Assembly (NCBI GenBank): GCA_017941705.1
Contig: JAGAVX010000052.1
Span: 1 to 50,628 of the forward strand
DNA length: 50,628 nucleotides
Origin: Atopobiaceae bacterium
GTDB lineage: Bacteria; Actinomycetota; Coriobacteriia; Coriobacteriales; Atopobiaceae
Reading direction: 5' to 3'
Shown here: positions 25,238 through 33,553 of the stretch, one piece after another
How the letters are laid out: each line of letters starts with the position of its first letter
Numbering within the stretch: position 1 is the first letter of the stretch
Translations under genes and position numbers: made by a program
The notes under the pieces: generated by a model
Seen by the model: the letters and a program-made list of their open reading frames with translations, nothing else
What the model was told of the DNA's origin: nothing
Databases searched by the model: none

Positions 25238-26362
25238 ATGTCTTTGCAGAATGCCTTTGCTGGTCGTGTCGACCGGCTCCGCAAGCTCATGGAGGAACGC
25301 GGGTACGATGCGGTCGTGCTGCGCAACAACCCCGACCTTCGATGGCTGACCGGCGCTCAGGCCGTCTTTGACGACGAGGTGGCCCACACCGCATTCGTGA
25401 CGGCAGACGGCCTCTGGCTGCATACTGACTCGCGCTATTACAACAGCTTCGTCGAGAGTCTTGGCCCGGAAACTCCCTGGCAGCTCGACATGGACCTGGT
25501 CGATCACGCCGCATGGGTTGCCGGGCGGGCGCTCGCGTCTCGGGCTCGCGTGGTCGCCATCGAGGACTCCTGCAGCCTGGCCTTCTATGACGCACTCCAG
25601 TACAGGCTTGCACGCAAGTCGATAGCGCCTATGCTGCCGCGCCTGCATGAGGACATCTGCGACCTACGCATGGTGAAGGACGAGGACGAGCTGACCCTCC
25701 TGCGTGAGGCGCAGCGCATCACCGACGAGGCCTTCGAGCACATCTGCGGATACATCCGTCCCTGTATGACCGAGCAGCAGATTCGCGCAGAGCTTGAGAA
25801 CTACATGCTGAGCCATGGCGCAAACGGCCTGTCCTTCGAGACCATCATCGCTTCGGGTCCCAATGGCGCCAATCCGCATGCGCGTCCGAGCGCGCGCTTG
25901 GTGGGGGAGGGAGACCTCATCGTCATGGACTACGGCGCGCTGTACTGCGACTACCATGCCGATATGACGCGCACCGTCTGTCTGGGCGAACCGAGCGACG
26001 AGCAGCGTGCGGTGTACGACATCGTGCGCTCGGCACATGAGCAGTGCGCCGCGGCCATCAAGCCCGGCGTCATAGGCAGCGACATACACAACCTGTCGGT
26101 CAAAGTCATAAGCGATGCCGGATATGGAGCGTACTACGGGCATGGTCTTGGTCACGGTGTGGGTATCGAGATCCACGAGCGCCCCAACTTTGGTCGCCGG
26201 TGGGACAAGCCGGTACCCGCAGGATCTGTGGTGACGGTAGAGCCGGGCATCTATCTTCCGGGGAAGTTTGGCATCAGGCTGGAGGACTGTGGCGTGGTGA
26301 CTGAGGACGGATACGTGCCGTTCACGGCCTCTTCTCATGAGCTGCGTGTGATTCCTGTTTAG
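25238..26362 (+). CDS. M24-family Xaa-Pro aminopeptidase
   Basis: A 374-residue metallopeptidase with a creatinase-type N-terminal domain (to ~135) and a pita-bread catalytic domain. The dinuclear metal ligands are visible: Asp in MDYGAL, Asp in YHADMTRT, His in GHGLGHGVGIEIHE, Glu in TVEPGIYLP and Glu in GIRLEDCGVV. It would remove N-terminal residues before proline in the cytosol, fitting the peptide uptake seen at 32.6-39 kb. ATG 25238 follows GAAAGGA. The frame is open far upstream, but only through the family A array, so the longer protein is rejected. Confidence 0.92.
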   Translation: MSLQNAFAGRVDRLRKLMEERGYDAVVLRNNPDLRWLTGAQAVFDDEVAHTAFVTADGLWLHTDSRYYNSFVESLGPETPWQLDMDLVDHAAWVAGRALASRARVVAIEDSCSLAFYDALQYRLARKSIAPMLPRLHEDICDLRMVKDEDELTLLREAQRITDEAFEHICGYIRPCMTEQQIRAELENYMLSHGANGLSFETIIASGPNGANPHARPSARLVGEGDLIVMDYGALYCDYHADMTRTVCLGEPSDEQRAVYDIVRSAHEQCAAAIKPGVIGSDIHNLSVKVISDAGYGAYYGHGLGHGVGIEIHERPNFGRRWDKPVPAGSVVTVEPGIYLPGKFGIRLEDCGVVTEDGYVPFTASSHELRVIPV

Positions 26363-26415
26363 GACGAATCGGCATTTGTGCAGGTCATCGTTCTGGTGCA
26401 AAGGGTGTGTTGGCG

Positions 26416-26449
26416 AGGAGGTGCATGGGAGCCATGCGCCTCCTTGTTT
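26416..26449 (+). terminator. Rho-independent terminator of the M24 peptidase gene
   Basis: Arms 26416-26428 and 26432-26444 pair over 13 bp with one G-U pair and a 3-nt loop, followed by TTGTTT. Confidence 0.8.
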
Positions 26450-26580
26450 ATGCGTAAAAAAGTCCGATTGCCAGTTTGTCCAGAGCGAGGAATATGATTT
26501 TCTAAATATAGAATATAGTTAGGAAAACAGCGAATAATATACGGGTAACTGAGTAGTTTTGGAGAAATATCCACACATTA

Positions 26581-26594
26581 TTCAGTTGACTGAA
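26581..26594. promoter_or_regulatory. Palindromic operator candidate before the PTS operon
   Basis: TTCAGTTGACTGAA is a perfect 14-bp palindrome (TTCAGT-TG-ACTGAA) about 40 bp before the likely -10 box TATAAT at 26635. A DNA-binding regulator site is inferred from symmetry and position only. Confidence 0.4.
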
Positions 26595-26759
26595 CTTTAT
26601 CGAGATTTGAGGGGTTCTGGTGGCAGAAGCGCACTATAATGGTGAGCGTATTGTGGAGCGGATGTGTAGGTTCTGGGGACAAAATATGAACCAACATACC
26701 CGCGTCATGTACCCGTTACTGCAGGTAAGACAGGAAAAGGAAGAAAAGGAGGTAGTTTG

Positions 26760-27761
26760 ATGGTCAGTATTATCCTAGCCAGCCACGGAGGCTTCTCCGC
26801 GGGCATCAAGGAGTCCGGACAGATGATCTTTGGTCCGCAACAGGACGTCGAGGCAGTCGTCCTGACGCCCGATATGGGCCCGGATGACTTCCGTGCAAAG
26901 CTGCTGGCAGCCATCGACACGTTCGAGAACCAGGAGCAGATTCTGTTCTTGGCCGATCTGTGGGGTGGCACCCCGTTCAATCAGATCAGCAAGCTGATCG
27001 AAGAGCGCGGTGGGGAAGACTGGGTGTGCGTCACTGGCATGAACCTGCCCATGGTCATCGAGGCTTACGGCGACCGTATGGGTATGGACACCGCCAAGGA
27101 GATCGCTCAGGCCATCAAGCCCGAGGCCAAGGCTGGTGTTCGCATCAAGCCTGAGACCTGCGACATCGAGGATGCGGCTCCTGCCGCAGCTGCCGCCCCG
27201 GCCAACGTGCCGACCGGCTTCATCCCCGAGGGCACGGTGCTTGGCGACGGCAAGATCGACATCGCTTTCGCCCGTATCGACACGCGTCTGCTGCATGGCC
27301 AGGTCGCCACGACCATCACCAAGATGGTCAACCCCGACCGCATCATCGTATGCTCCGACGCCGTTGCCAAGGATGACCTGCGCAAGTCCATGATCGAGCA
27401 GGCGGCTCCTCCCGGAGTCAAGGCTCACGTCGTGCCCATCTGGAAGATCGTCGAGGTCGCCAAGGATCCGCGCTTTGGTGACACCCGCGCCATGCTGCTG
27501 TTCGAGACCCCGCAGGATCTCGAGCGTGCCCTCGAGGGCGGTGTGGACATCAAGGAGGTCAACCTCGGCTCGATGGCCCACTCTCTGGGCAAGGTCGTCG
27601 TGACCAACGCCGTCGCCATGGACCAGGAAGACGTCGACTGCCTGGAGCGCATCGCCGCCAGGGGCGTCAAGGTCGAGGTCTACAAGGTCCCCGCAGACTC
27701 GCATGAGTCTCTCGACGCTGTGCTCAAGAAGGCCAAGGCCGAAATCGCGGCTCAGAAGTAG
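26760..27761 (+). CDS. manX: PTS mannose/fructose/sorbose-family IIAB component
   Basis: A 333-residue fusion of IIA and IIB. IIA covers about 1-130 with phospho-His9 in ILASHGGFS. An Ala/Pro-rich linker (about 142-155) follows. IIB covers about 160-333 with phospho-His179 in RIDTRLLHGQV. Phosphate passes from HPr to IIA to IIB and then to the sugar carried by IIC/IID. AAGGAGG sits 7 nt before ATG 26760; a TTG three bases earlier is too close to it. It is first in the order IIAB-IIC-IID-DUF956. Substrate may be mannose, glucose or another hexose. Confidence 0.95.
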   Translation: MVSIILASHGGFSAGIKESGQMIFGPQQDVEAVVLTPDMGPDDFRAKLLAAIDTFENQEQILFLADLWGGTPFNQISKLIEERGGEDWVCVTGMNLPMVIEAYGDRMGMDTAKEIAQAIKPEAKAGVRIKPETCDIEDAAPAAAAAPANVPTGFIPEGTVLGDGKIDIAFARIDTRLLHGQVATTITKMVNPDRIIVCSDAVAKDDLRKSMIEQAAPPGVKAHVVPIWKIVEVAKDPRFGDTRAMLLFETPQDLERALEGGVDIKEVNLGSMAHSLGKVVVTNAVAMDQEDVDCLERIAARGVKVEVYKVPADSHESLDAVLKKAKAEIAAQK

Positions 27762-27775
27762 AAGGAGGATAGCGA

Positions 27776-28591
27776 ATGAATCCCATTTCGATCCTGCTCG
27801 TCATTGTCGTTGCCTTCTTTGCTGGCATGGAGGGCATCCTGGACGAGTTCCAGTTCCATCAGCCGCTGGTCGCCTGCACGCTCATCGGCATCGTGACCGG
27901 CCATCCCACCGAGGGCATCATCCTTGGTGGCTCCCTGCAGATGATCGCCCTTGGTTGGGCAAACGTCGGCGCAGCGGTCGCTCCGGACGCAGCTCTTGCT
28001 TCCGTTGCTTCCGCCATCATCATGGTCAAGGGCCTCGGCGATGGTAGCGCCGACGTCCAGACCGCCATCTCCACCTCCATCGCTCTGGCAGTGCCTCTGT
28101 CGGTGGCAGGTCTGTTCCTCACCATGCTTTGCCGTACCATCGCCATCCCGATGGTCCACTTCATGGATGCCGCTGCCGAGGAAGGCAACTTCCGCGGCAT
28201 CGAGATGTGGCAGCTGCTCGCCATTGGCCTGCAGGGCATTCGTATCGCCATCCCCGCTGCCCTGCTTTGCATGATTCCCGCCGAGGCCGTTACCACGATG
28301 CTCAACGCCATGCCCGCATGGCTGTCCGGCGGCATGGCCGTCGGCGGTGGCATGGTCGCTGCCGTTGGTTACGCCATGGTTATCAACATGATGGCTACCC
28401 CCGAGGTCTGGCCGTTCTTCGCGCTCGGCTTCGTCCTCGCTGCCATCGGTGACCTCACGCTCATCGCTCTCGGCGCCATCGGCGTCTCCCTTGCCCTCAT
28501 CTACCTCGGCCTCAAGGACCTCGCCAAGCAGGGTGGCGGCGCTGGTGGTGGCTCGGGCGACCCGCTCGGCGACATCCTCAACGACTACTAA
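27776..28591 (+). CDS. manY: PTS mannose-family IIC component
   Basis: A 271-residue membrane protein with several hydrophobic helices, typical in length for mannose-family IIC. The N-terminus and the segments QPLVACTLIGIVTGHP and IILGGSLQMIALGWANVG are family signatures of the sugar-binding core. The C-terminal tail is Gly-rich. It forms the translocation unit with IID. AGGAGG precedes the ATG, 14 nt after the IIAB stop. Confidence 0.95.
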   Translation: MNPISILLVIVVAFFAGMEGILDEFQFHQPLVACTLIGIVTGHPTEGIILGGSLQMIALGWANVGAAVAPDAALASVASAIIMVKGLGDGSADVQTAISTSIALAVPLSVAGLFLTMLCRTIAIPMVHFMDAAAEEGNFRGIEMWQLLAIGLQGIRIAIPAALLCMIPAEAVTTMLNAMPAWLSGGMAVGGGMVAAVGYAMVINMMATPEVWPFFALGFVLAAIGDLTLIALGAIGVSLALIYLGLKDLAKQGGGAGGGSGDPLGDILNDY

Positions 28592-28623
28592 GATCTAAGA
28601 GCCATAAAGGAGTGTGATAAACA

Positions 28624-29544
28624 ATGGCAGAGAACGAAATCAAGCTTTCTGTTGCTGATCGTCGTGCAGTGTGCTGGCGTCACCAGTTCCTGCAGGGCTC
28701 TTGGAACTACGAGCGTATGCAGAACGGCGGTTGGTGCTACGCCATGATCCCCGCCATCAAGGCGCTGTACTCTTCCAAGGAGGAGCAGTCCGCTGCTCTT
28801 AAGCGTCACCTTGAGTTCTACAACACCCATCCGTACGTCTCCGCCCCCATCATCGGCGTCACGCTGGCACTCGAGGAGGAGCGCGCCAACGGTGCTCAGG
28901 TCGAGGACCAGGCCATCCAGGGCGTTAAGGTCGGTATGATGGGCCCGCTGGCCGGCGTCGGCGACCCCGTCTTCTGGTTCACGGTACGCCCGATCCTGGG
29001 CGCCCTCGGTGCCTCCATGGCCATGGGCGGTTCCATCATCGGCCCCATCCTGTTCTTCGTCCTGTGGAACCTCATCCGCCTCGCCTTCCTGTGGTACACG
29101 CAGGAGTTCGGCTATAGCGTGGGCACCACCATCGCCAAGGACCTCTCCGGCGGCATGCTCGGCAAGATCACCGAGGGCGCTTCGATTCTGGGTATGTTCA
29201 TTATCGGCGCGCTGGTGCAGCGCTGGGTGTCCATCTCCTTCACCCCGGTCGTCTCCACGGTCACGCAGGCTGAGGGTGCCTACATCGACTGGTCGACCCT
29301 GCCCGCTGGCGCCGAGGGCATCAAGTCTGCGCTCGAGCAGTACAGCGCGCTTGGTCCCGCAGGCCTTAACGTCGAAAAGGTCACCACGCTTCAGGGCAAC
29401 CTCGACCAGCTCATCCCTGGCCTGGCCGCCGTCTGCCTGACCCTGCTCTGCTGCCAGCTGCTCAAGAAGAACGTCTCCCCGATCACCATCATTCTGGCGC
29501 TCTTCGCAGTCGGCATCATTGGCCGCGTCATCGGCTTCATGTAA
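28624..29544 (+). CDS. manZ: PTS mannose-family IID component
   Basis: A 306-residue protein with a soluble N-terminal half and C-terminal membrane segments. QFLQGSWNYERMQNGGWCYA and GVKVGMMGPLAGVGDPVFW are diagnostic for IID. With IIC it makes the sugar channel; in other bacteria this pair is also a receptor for some bacteriocins and phages, which is family knowledge only. AAGGAG lies before ATG 28624. A long hairpin separates it from the DUF956 gene. Confidence 0.95.
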   Translation: MAENEIKLSVADRRAVCWRHQFLQGSWNYERMQNGGWCYAMIPAIKALYSSKEEQSAALKRHLEFYNTHPYVSAPIIGVTLALEEERANGAQVEDQAIQGVKVGMMGPLAGVGDPVFWFTVRPILGALGASMAMGGSIIGPILFFVLWNLIRLAFLWYTQEFGYSVGTTIAKDLSGGMLGKITEGASILGMFIIGALVQRWVSISFTPVVSTVTQAEGAYIDWSTLPAGAEGIKSALEQYSALGPAGLNVEKVTTLQGNLDQLIPGLAAVCLTLLCCQLLKKNVSPITIILALFAVGIIGRVIGFM

Positions 29545-29600
29545 GCCATTCGTCTTCGCATCATGCGAACGTTGGGTTAGCATGTACTAGCTGATCTGCC

Positions 29601-29661
29601 GGACCGCATCCTTATCCGCTCTGGCGCCTTGCGCACGTGGGTGAGGATGCGGTCCTCGTTT
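29601..29661 (+). terminator. Terminator between IID and DUF956
   Basis: GGACCGCATCC (29601-29611) pairs with GGATGCGGTCC (29645-29655) across a loop with further pairing, followed by TCGTTTT. It may end or attenuate the PTS message before the regulator-like DUF956 gene. Confidence 0.75.
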
Positions 29662-29680
29662 TAAGGAAGGGGAGTGCCTC

Positions 29681-30070
29681 ATGGCACAGTCAATGAACAC
29701 CAAGGTCGATTTGACCATACGGGCGACCTCGTTTCATAGTCTCACGGTCTATGGGGACATGATGATTGGCGACAAGGCCATCGAGTTCTATAACGAGAAG
29801 AACGTGGAGGACTACGTCCAGATTCCGTGGACCGAGGTAGACAAGGTTGCTGCCGAGGTGCTCTTTGGCAAGTATATCCCCCGTTTTGCGATCATGACTA
29901 AGCAGAACGGCAACTTCTCCTTCTCCACGCGCGACAACAAAAAGACGCTGCGTGCCATCCGGGAGTACGTGCCGGCAGATCGCATGGTCAAGTCGACAAC
30001 GTTCTTCCAGGTGATCAAGCTGGGGCTTGCGCGCCTCTGGAAGATCATCACGTTTCGTGGAGGAGAGTAG
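29681..30070 (+). CDS. DUF956 family protein (ManO-like)
   Basis: A 129-residue DUF956 protein. Genes of this family commonly follow mannose-type PTS operons in Firmicutes and are thought to affect operon expression. The beta-rich N-terminus (MVYGDMMIGDKAIEFYNEK-like) and central IPWTEVDKVAAEVLFGKYIPRF match the family pattern as I recall it. The C-terminal ~25 residues are basic and partly hydrophobic. GGAAGGGGAG precedes ATG 29681. The upstream terminator suggests it is expressed at a lower level than the PTS genes. Confidence 0.85.
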   Translation: MAQSMNTKVDLTIRATSFHSLTVYGDMMIGDKAIEFYNEKNVEDYVQIPWTEVDKVAAEVLFGKYIPRFAIMTKQNGNFSFSTRDNKKTLRAIREYVPADRMVKSTTFFQVIKLGLARLWKIITFRGGE

Positions 30071-30436
30071 GTAATCAGTCTACGGCTGATACACATTAGG
30101 GCGCGTGGCATCACTCGACTCGTACGAAGACGCGCTATTATGAGACATGCTGCAAGCACCTACAACTAGATTTGTAGGTGCCAATTCCTTACTGATTGAG
30201 ATCGTTTCACACTTCTGTTGTAGTTTATACAGCTTCCTTGAAACAGGACCTCATCCCGCGTACATAATGCACCTACATAGTAGGTTATAGATGTATAAAT
30301 ATGCGACGTTTATGCTTTGCTGGACAATCATTGGATGCATTCGTGTAAACTTTCAGTATACATGGGCAAAAGCACTGATGCAATCAGATATCAGGCAATA
30401 GAGACTGCATGTAGTCAATTACGAAGGGAGCATGTA
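30071..30436. other. 366-bp AT-rich gene-free stretch with family C palindromes
   Basis: No gene is supported. It contains a perfect family C palindrome at 30156-30181 and a shorter one near 30250-30265. Base composition is clearly more AT-rich than the surrounding genes. The right end must carry the promoter of the DUF1269-like gene, which I could not define. Confidence 0.6.
30156..30181. repeat. Family C palindrome
   Basis: GCACCTACAA (30156-30165) and TTGTAGGTGC (30172-30181) are perfect inverted arms with a 6-nt loop. A second, partial copy ACCTACATAGTAGGT lies at about 30250-30264. Confidence 0.85.
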
Positions 30437-31243
30437 ATGGAGAACGTCGTTACCGTCATCTTCAACGTCGAGAGCGAGGCCTATCAGGCTTATGCGCAGA
30501 TCTGCCGCAAGCCGTTCGGCGAGGGCTACAAGATCGCAGAGGCTGCCCAGCTCAAGCGTGAGGGTGACGAGATCAAGATTATCGACGTGCACGATGCCGC
30601 TGCCGTCACCGCTAACGACACCGCCATGGGTATGGTCATCGGCTCGGTCGTGGGCATCCTTGGTGGACCGCTGGGCGTCCTGCTTGGTGCCTATGCTGGC
30701 GGCGCGACGGGCGCTGCCTTCGATACGGCCGACGCCATCGACAGCCTCTCGCTGCTCGAGGTCACCGCTGCCAAGCTGTATGACGGCGATGTCGCTATCG
30801 TCGCTCTGGTCCAGGAGGACGAGCCTGCCTTTGACGCCGCCTTCGAGGGCTTCGATGTCACCATTATCCGTCACTTCGCCGTTGACGTTATGGACGAGGT
30901 CGACCGCGCCATCGAGGTCGAAGCCGAGATCGCCAACGTTGCCAAGCAGCAGCTGCGCGCTGAGCGCAAGGCTGAGCTCGCCGCGAAGCGCGACGATCGC
31001 AAGGCTTCCGTGAAGGAGTACTTCTCCACTCTTCAGGATCAGTATGACGACAACAAGGCCGAGCGCGAAGCCGAGCGCGACGCCCGTCTCGATTCCTTCA
31101 ACGCAAGGGTCGAGGCCATCAAGGCCGAGGCAAGGGCTAAGAAGGCCAAGCATGATGCCGAGAAGGCAGTTCTCGACGAGGCCGTCGCCGACGCCGAGGC
31201 TGAGTTCGTTGCACAGAACAAGGAGTACATGGGCGAGAAGTAG
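30437..31243 (+). CDS. DUF1269-like membrane protein with coiled-coil tail
   Basis: A 268-residue protein. Residues 1-145 resemble DUF1269 proteins: a ferredoxin-like half, a Gly-rich membrane-inserting segment (GMVIGSVVGILGGPLGVLLG, about 70-90) and a second half containing DVAIVALVQEDEP. From ~155 to the end it is a long charged, Ala/Glu/Lys-rich helix, probably coiled coil. Function is unknown; stress-response genes often accompany this family. AAGGGAG precedes ATG 30437; an in-frame upstream extension of 40 residues lies in AT-rich spacer and is not favoured. Confidence 0.75.
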   Translation: MENVVTVIFNVESEAYQAYAQICRKPFGEGYKIAEAAQLKREGDEIKIIDVHDAAAVTANDTAMGMVIGSVVGILGGPLGVLLGAYAGGATGAAFDTADAIDSLSLLEVTAAKLYDGDVAIVALVQEDEPAFDAAFEGFDVTIIRHFAVDVMDEVDRAIEVEAEIANVAKQQLRAERKAELAAKRDDRKASVKEYFSTLQDQYDDNKAEREAERDARLDSFNARVEAIKAEARAKKAKHDAEKAVLDEAVADAEAEFVAQNKEYMGEK

Positions 31244-31272
31244 TCCACGTCGTTTGTTCTCGTAGAAACGTG

Positions 31273-31310
31273 TTGCGCGCACGACTCCCGTGGTCGCGCG
31301 CGCTTCTCTT
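31273..31310 (+). terminator. Possible terminator after the DUF1269-like gene
   Basis: GCGCGCACGAC and GTCGCGCGCGC pair around a short loop with one mismatch, followed by TTCTCTT. The tail is only partly U-rich. Confidence 0.5.
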
Positions 31311-31396
31311 ACCTGGTGTATGCTTTTCATGCCGGTCTTTGTTATGCCAGTGTATGAGTTAGCAGAATGCACGAGATAGTTAAGATGGGAGTCACC

Positions 31397-31798
31397 ATGC
31401 GATTCAAGACGAAGGTGCTGCTTGTGGCGGTACCCGCTGCTGCTGCTGTCGTCGTCGCTGGAACGGCGGTTGCGGTAGGCCTGCATATCCGACGGTCCCG
31501 TCGCAAGAGGGAGTCGAGCTTCCTTCCCGACGAAGTGCGTAGCTCGCTAGAAGACTTGTGCCTCCTCAAGGGCGAGGACTTTGTGCCCGACAAGATGGGC
31601 AACTCCCGTTACCAGCGCAAGCTGGAGTTTCTTACCGACCGACAGCTCATCGGGGTGTACGTTGTCCTCAATGCGGTGAAGGTCCTGCACGACAGGGGAG
31701 TGAACGTCCACGACCTGTCGAAACAGGACGTTGCCCGCGAGATTGTCGCGCTGCACAATGCGGCACATGGCAAGCACGACCGGCGTGCGTTGCTTTAG
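31397..31798 (+). CDS. Small single-pass membrane protein, unknown function
   Basis: A 133-residue protein with one N-terminal membrane helix rich in Ala/Val (about 5-28) followed by a basic stop (RRSRRKR) and a soluble domain. I do not recognise a family. GATGGGAG precedes ATG 31397; an upstream in-frame ATG at 31367 has no ribosome site. It stands between the DUF1269-like gene and tRNA-Ala on the same strand. Confidence 0.65.
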   Translation: MRFKTKVLLVAVPAAAAVVVAGTAVAVGLHIRRSRRKRESSFLPDEVRSSLEDLCLLKGEDFVPDKMGNSRYQRKLEFLTDRQLIGVYVVLNAVKVLHDRGVNVHDLSKQDVAREIVALHNAAHGKHDRRALL

Positions 31799-31929
31799 CG
31801 TCTTGGATCGTTTGGGGCAGATACCGCTCGCAGCATGATGTCAGACGGCCTGGTGCTTGCCGGGATGGCGATGCAGACCGCGTAGCGGCAGACTTGCGTG
31901 CAGGATGCATGGTGAGGCAACATCGACGG

Positions 31930-31958
31930 TTGACATGCCTATCCCAAATTGCGACAAT
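31930..31958 (+). promoter_or_regulatory. Promoter of tRNA-Ala
   Basis: TTGACA (31930-31935), 17-nt spacer, GACAAT (31953-31958), placed about 20 nt before the tRNA. Confidence 0.75.
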
Positions 31959-31978
31959 GACTCACGCACTCAACAAAC

Positions 31979-32054
31979 GGGGATGTAGCTCAGTTGGGAG
32001 AGCGCTGCCTTCGCAAGGCAGAGGCCGAGGGTTCGAATCCCTTCATCTCCACCA
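31979..32054 (+). tRNA. tRNA-Ala (anticodon CGC)
   Basis: A full cloverleaf of 76 nt: acceptor GGGGATG pairs with CATCTCC (one G-U), the anticodon loop is TTCGCAA with anticodon CGC, the T arm holds GGTTCGAATCC, and CCA is encoded. It reads GCG alanine codons. Confidence 0.97.
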
Positions 32055-32063
32055 TGTAATATC

Positions 32064-32092
32064 AGCGCCCCAGCAGTGGGGCGCTTTCTTGT
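32064..32092 (+). terminator. Terminator of tRNA-Ala
   Basis: AGCGCCCC (32064-32071) and GGGGCGCT (32078-32085) pair perfectly around a 6-nt loop, followed by TTCTTGTT. Confidence 0.88.
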
Positions 32093-32281
32093 TAGGAAAG
32101 AGTGCATGGATTCGTACCGCAAGGCCGCCAAATGTGTGCGTGTCCCCCAGAGCACATGCGCACCCAGCTCGCCTGATTGCGTAACCGTGATGTAACAATA
32201 CTCATCACCAAAATCCCGCAACATCAATTTGTGTTACTCTTGTTCGCTGTATCTATATATCCATAGGCAAGGAGTCATTGC

Positions 32282-32530
32282 GTGAATCCCCTGAACATCA
32301 TCATGCTCGTTCTCATGTTTGCTTCGGGCATTGCGACCGTCCTGCTCGTTCTCATGCATTCCGGCAAGGGCACCGGTGTCTCGGACATGATCGCCTCTTC
32401 GATGTACAACTCCGCCGCTGGCGCAGGCGTGTGGGAGAAGAACCTCGATCGTCTGAGCGTCATTACCAGCGTCGTCTTTGTCGTGAGCATCTGCGTCATG
32501 ATGCTTACGTTCCCGCTGGGCACCATCTAG
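32282..32530 (+). CDS. secG: Preprotein translocase subunit SecG
   Basis: An 82-residue protein of two membrane helices joined by the conserved loop LVLMHSGKGTGVSDM and a following N-S-A-A-G region. SecG assists SecYE during protein export. It starts at GTG 32282 with AAGGAG 8 nt upstream. A strong terminator follows at once, so it is monocistronic or the end of its message. Confidence 0.93.
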   Translation: MNPLNIIMLVLMFASGIATVLLVLMHSGKGTGVSDMIASSMYNSAAGAGVWEKNLDRLSVITSVVFVVSICVMMLTFPLGTI

Positions 32531-32545
32531 ACATAAGGTACCAAT

Positions 32546-32580
32546 AGGCCATCTTTGTGCGTAACGAAGGTGGCCTTTTT
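32546..32580 (+). terminator. Rho-independent terminator of secG
   Basis: AGGCCATCTT (32546-32555) pairs with AAGGTGGCCT (32567-32576), with a run of five T at 32576-32580. Confidence 0.93.
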
Positions 32581-32615
32581 CTACTCTATTGGACATTCGA
32601 CAAGGTGGGCAGAGC

Positions 32616-33542
32616 ATGGACTCTAAAACGTTGCGGTACATCGTTAAGAGAATATTTTTCTCTCTTGTCACGATCTGGGCGGTCATCACGATCACCTTCT
32701 TCGTGATGCATGCCGTTCCGGGTGGCCCCTTTACCCGCGAGAAGGCAATCTCGGCAGAGGCGCAGGCTGCGCTCAACGCCAAGTATGGCTTGGACAAGCC
32801 GCTGTTCGAGCAGTACACCACCTATCTCACCGACGCGATCCACGGCAACTTTGGCCCGTCCATCAAGCAGCGTGGCCGCATGGTGACTGACGTCATCCTC
32901 GATGGCATGAAGACCTCTGCCAAGATCGGCGTCATCGCGCTGATCATCGCCACGGTTGCGGGCGTGTTGTTGGGTGCGCTGGCAGCCCTGCGAAGAAACT
33001 CGCTGGCAGACCGAATAATCATGGTAATGACGACCGCGTTCGTGTCGATGCCATCGTTCATCATGGGATCGTTGCTGCTCATCCTATTCTGCGTGAAGCT
33101 CAACGTGCTGCCGGCCAACGGCGCCGCAAAGGGCGGCCTGATCCTGCCGGTCATCACGCTGGCGCTGTATCCGATGTCCTACATCACGCGCCTTACGCGC
33201 TCGTCGATGCTTGACGTGCTCGGCCAGGACTACATCCGCACCGCAAAGGCCAAGGGTGTCTCCGAGCGCAACGTCATCCTCAAGCACGCGCTCAAGAACT
33301 CGCTCATCCCGGTCATCACCTACTTTGGCCCCGAGCTTGCCTACATCGTCACAGGCTCGCTCGTCGTCGAGCAGATCTTTGCCGTGCCGGGTATCGGTCG
33401 CTACTTCGTGAACTCCATCACAGGCCGCGACTACACCCTCATCATGGGTACCACGATCGTGCTGGCCACCCTCATCGTCGTCATGAACCTCGTGTCCGAC
33501 ATCCTGTACAAGGTTGTCGACCCGCGCATCAATCTTGAGTAG
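32616..33542 (+). CDS. oppB: Oligopeptide ABC transporter permease OppB
   Basis: A 308-residue inner-membrane permease with six predicted helices. The N-terminal YIVKRIFFSLVTIWAVITI and the ATPase-contact loop RTAKAKGVSERNVILKHALK (EAA-type) are typical of OppB/DppB. VEQIFAVPGIGRYFVNSI is a family signature. It forms the peptide channel with OppC. AAGGTGGG precedes ATG 32616. It is first of oppBCDF, 36 nt past the secG terminator. Confidence 0.95.
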   Translation: MDSKTLRYIVKRIFFSLVTIWAVITITFFVMHAVPGGPFTREKAISAEAQAALNAKYGLDKPLFEQYTTYLTDAIHGNFGPSIKQRGRMVTDVILDGMKTSAKIGVIALIIATVAGVLLGALAALRRNSLADRIIMVMTTAFVSMPSFIMGSLLLILFCVKLNVLPANGAAKGGLILPVITLALYPMSYITRLTRSSMLDVLGQDYIRTAKAKGVSERNVILKHALKNSLIPVITYFGPELAYIVTGSLVVEQIFAVPGIGRYFVNSITGRDYTLIMGTTIVLATLIVVMNLVSDILYKVVDPRINLE

Positions 33543-33553
33543 GAGGTGTGATC

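Larger units (their letters stand above)
26363..26759. other. 397-bp control region of the mannose-type PTS operon
   Basis: No gene. It holds the terminator of the M24 gene, then a marked AT-rich stretch (26450-26600), a perfect palindrome TTCAGTTGACTGAA, a TATAAT box at 26635-26640 with no good -35 box, and two GGTTCTGG repeats (26613, 26669). The layout suggests a regulated promoter with a leader of about 110 nt before the IIAB gene. Confidence 0.55.

Noticed and set aside
26619-26640. Sigma-54 promoter before the PTS operon
   Set aside because: TGGCAG is present but no GC-type -12 element follows at the right distance, and no sigma-54 activator is nearby. TATAAT gives a simpler reading.
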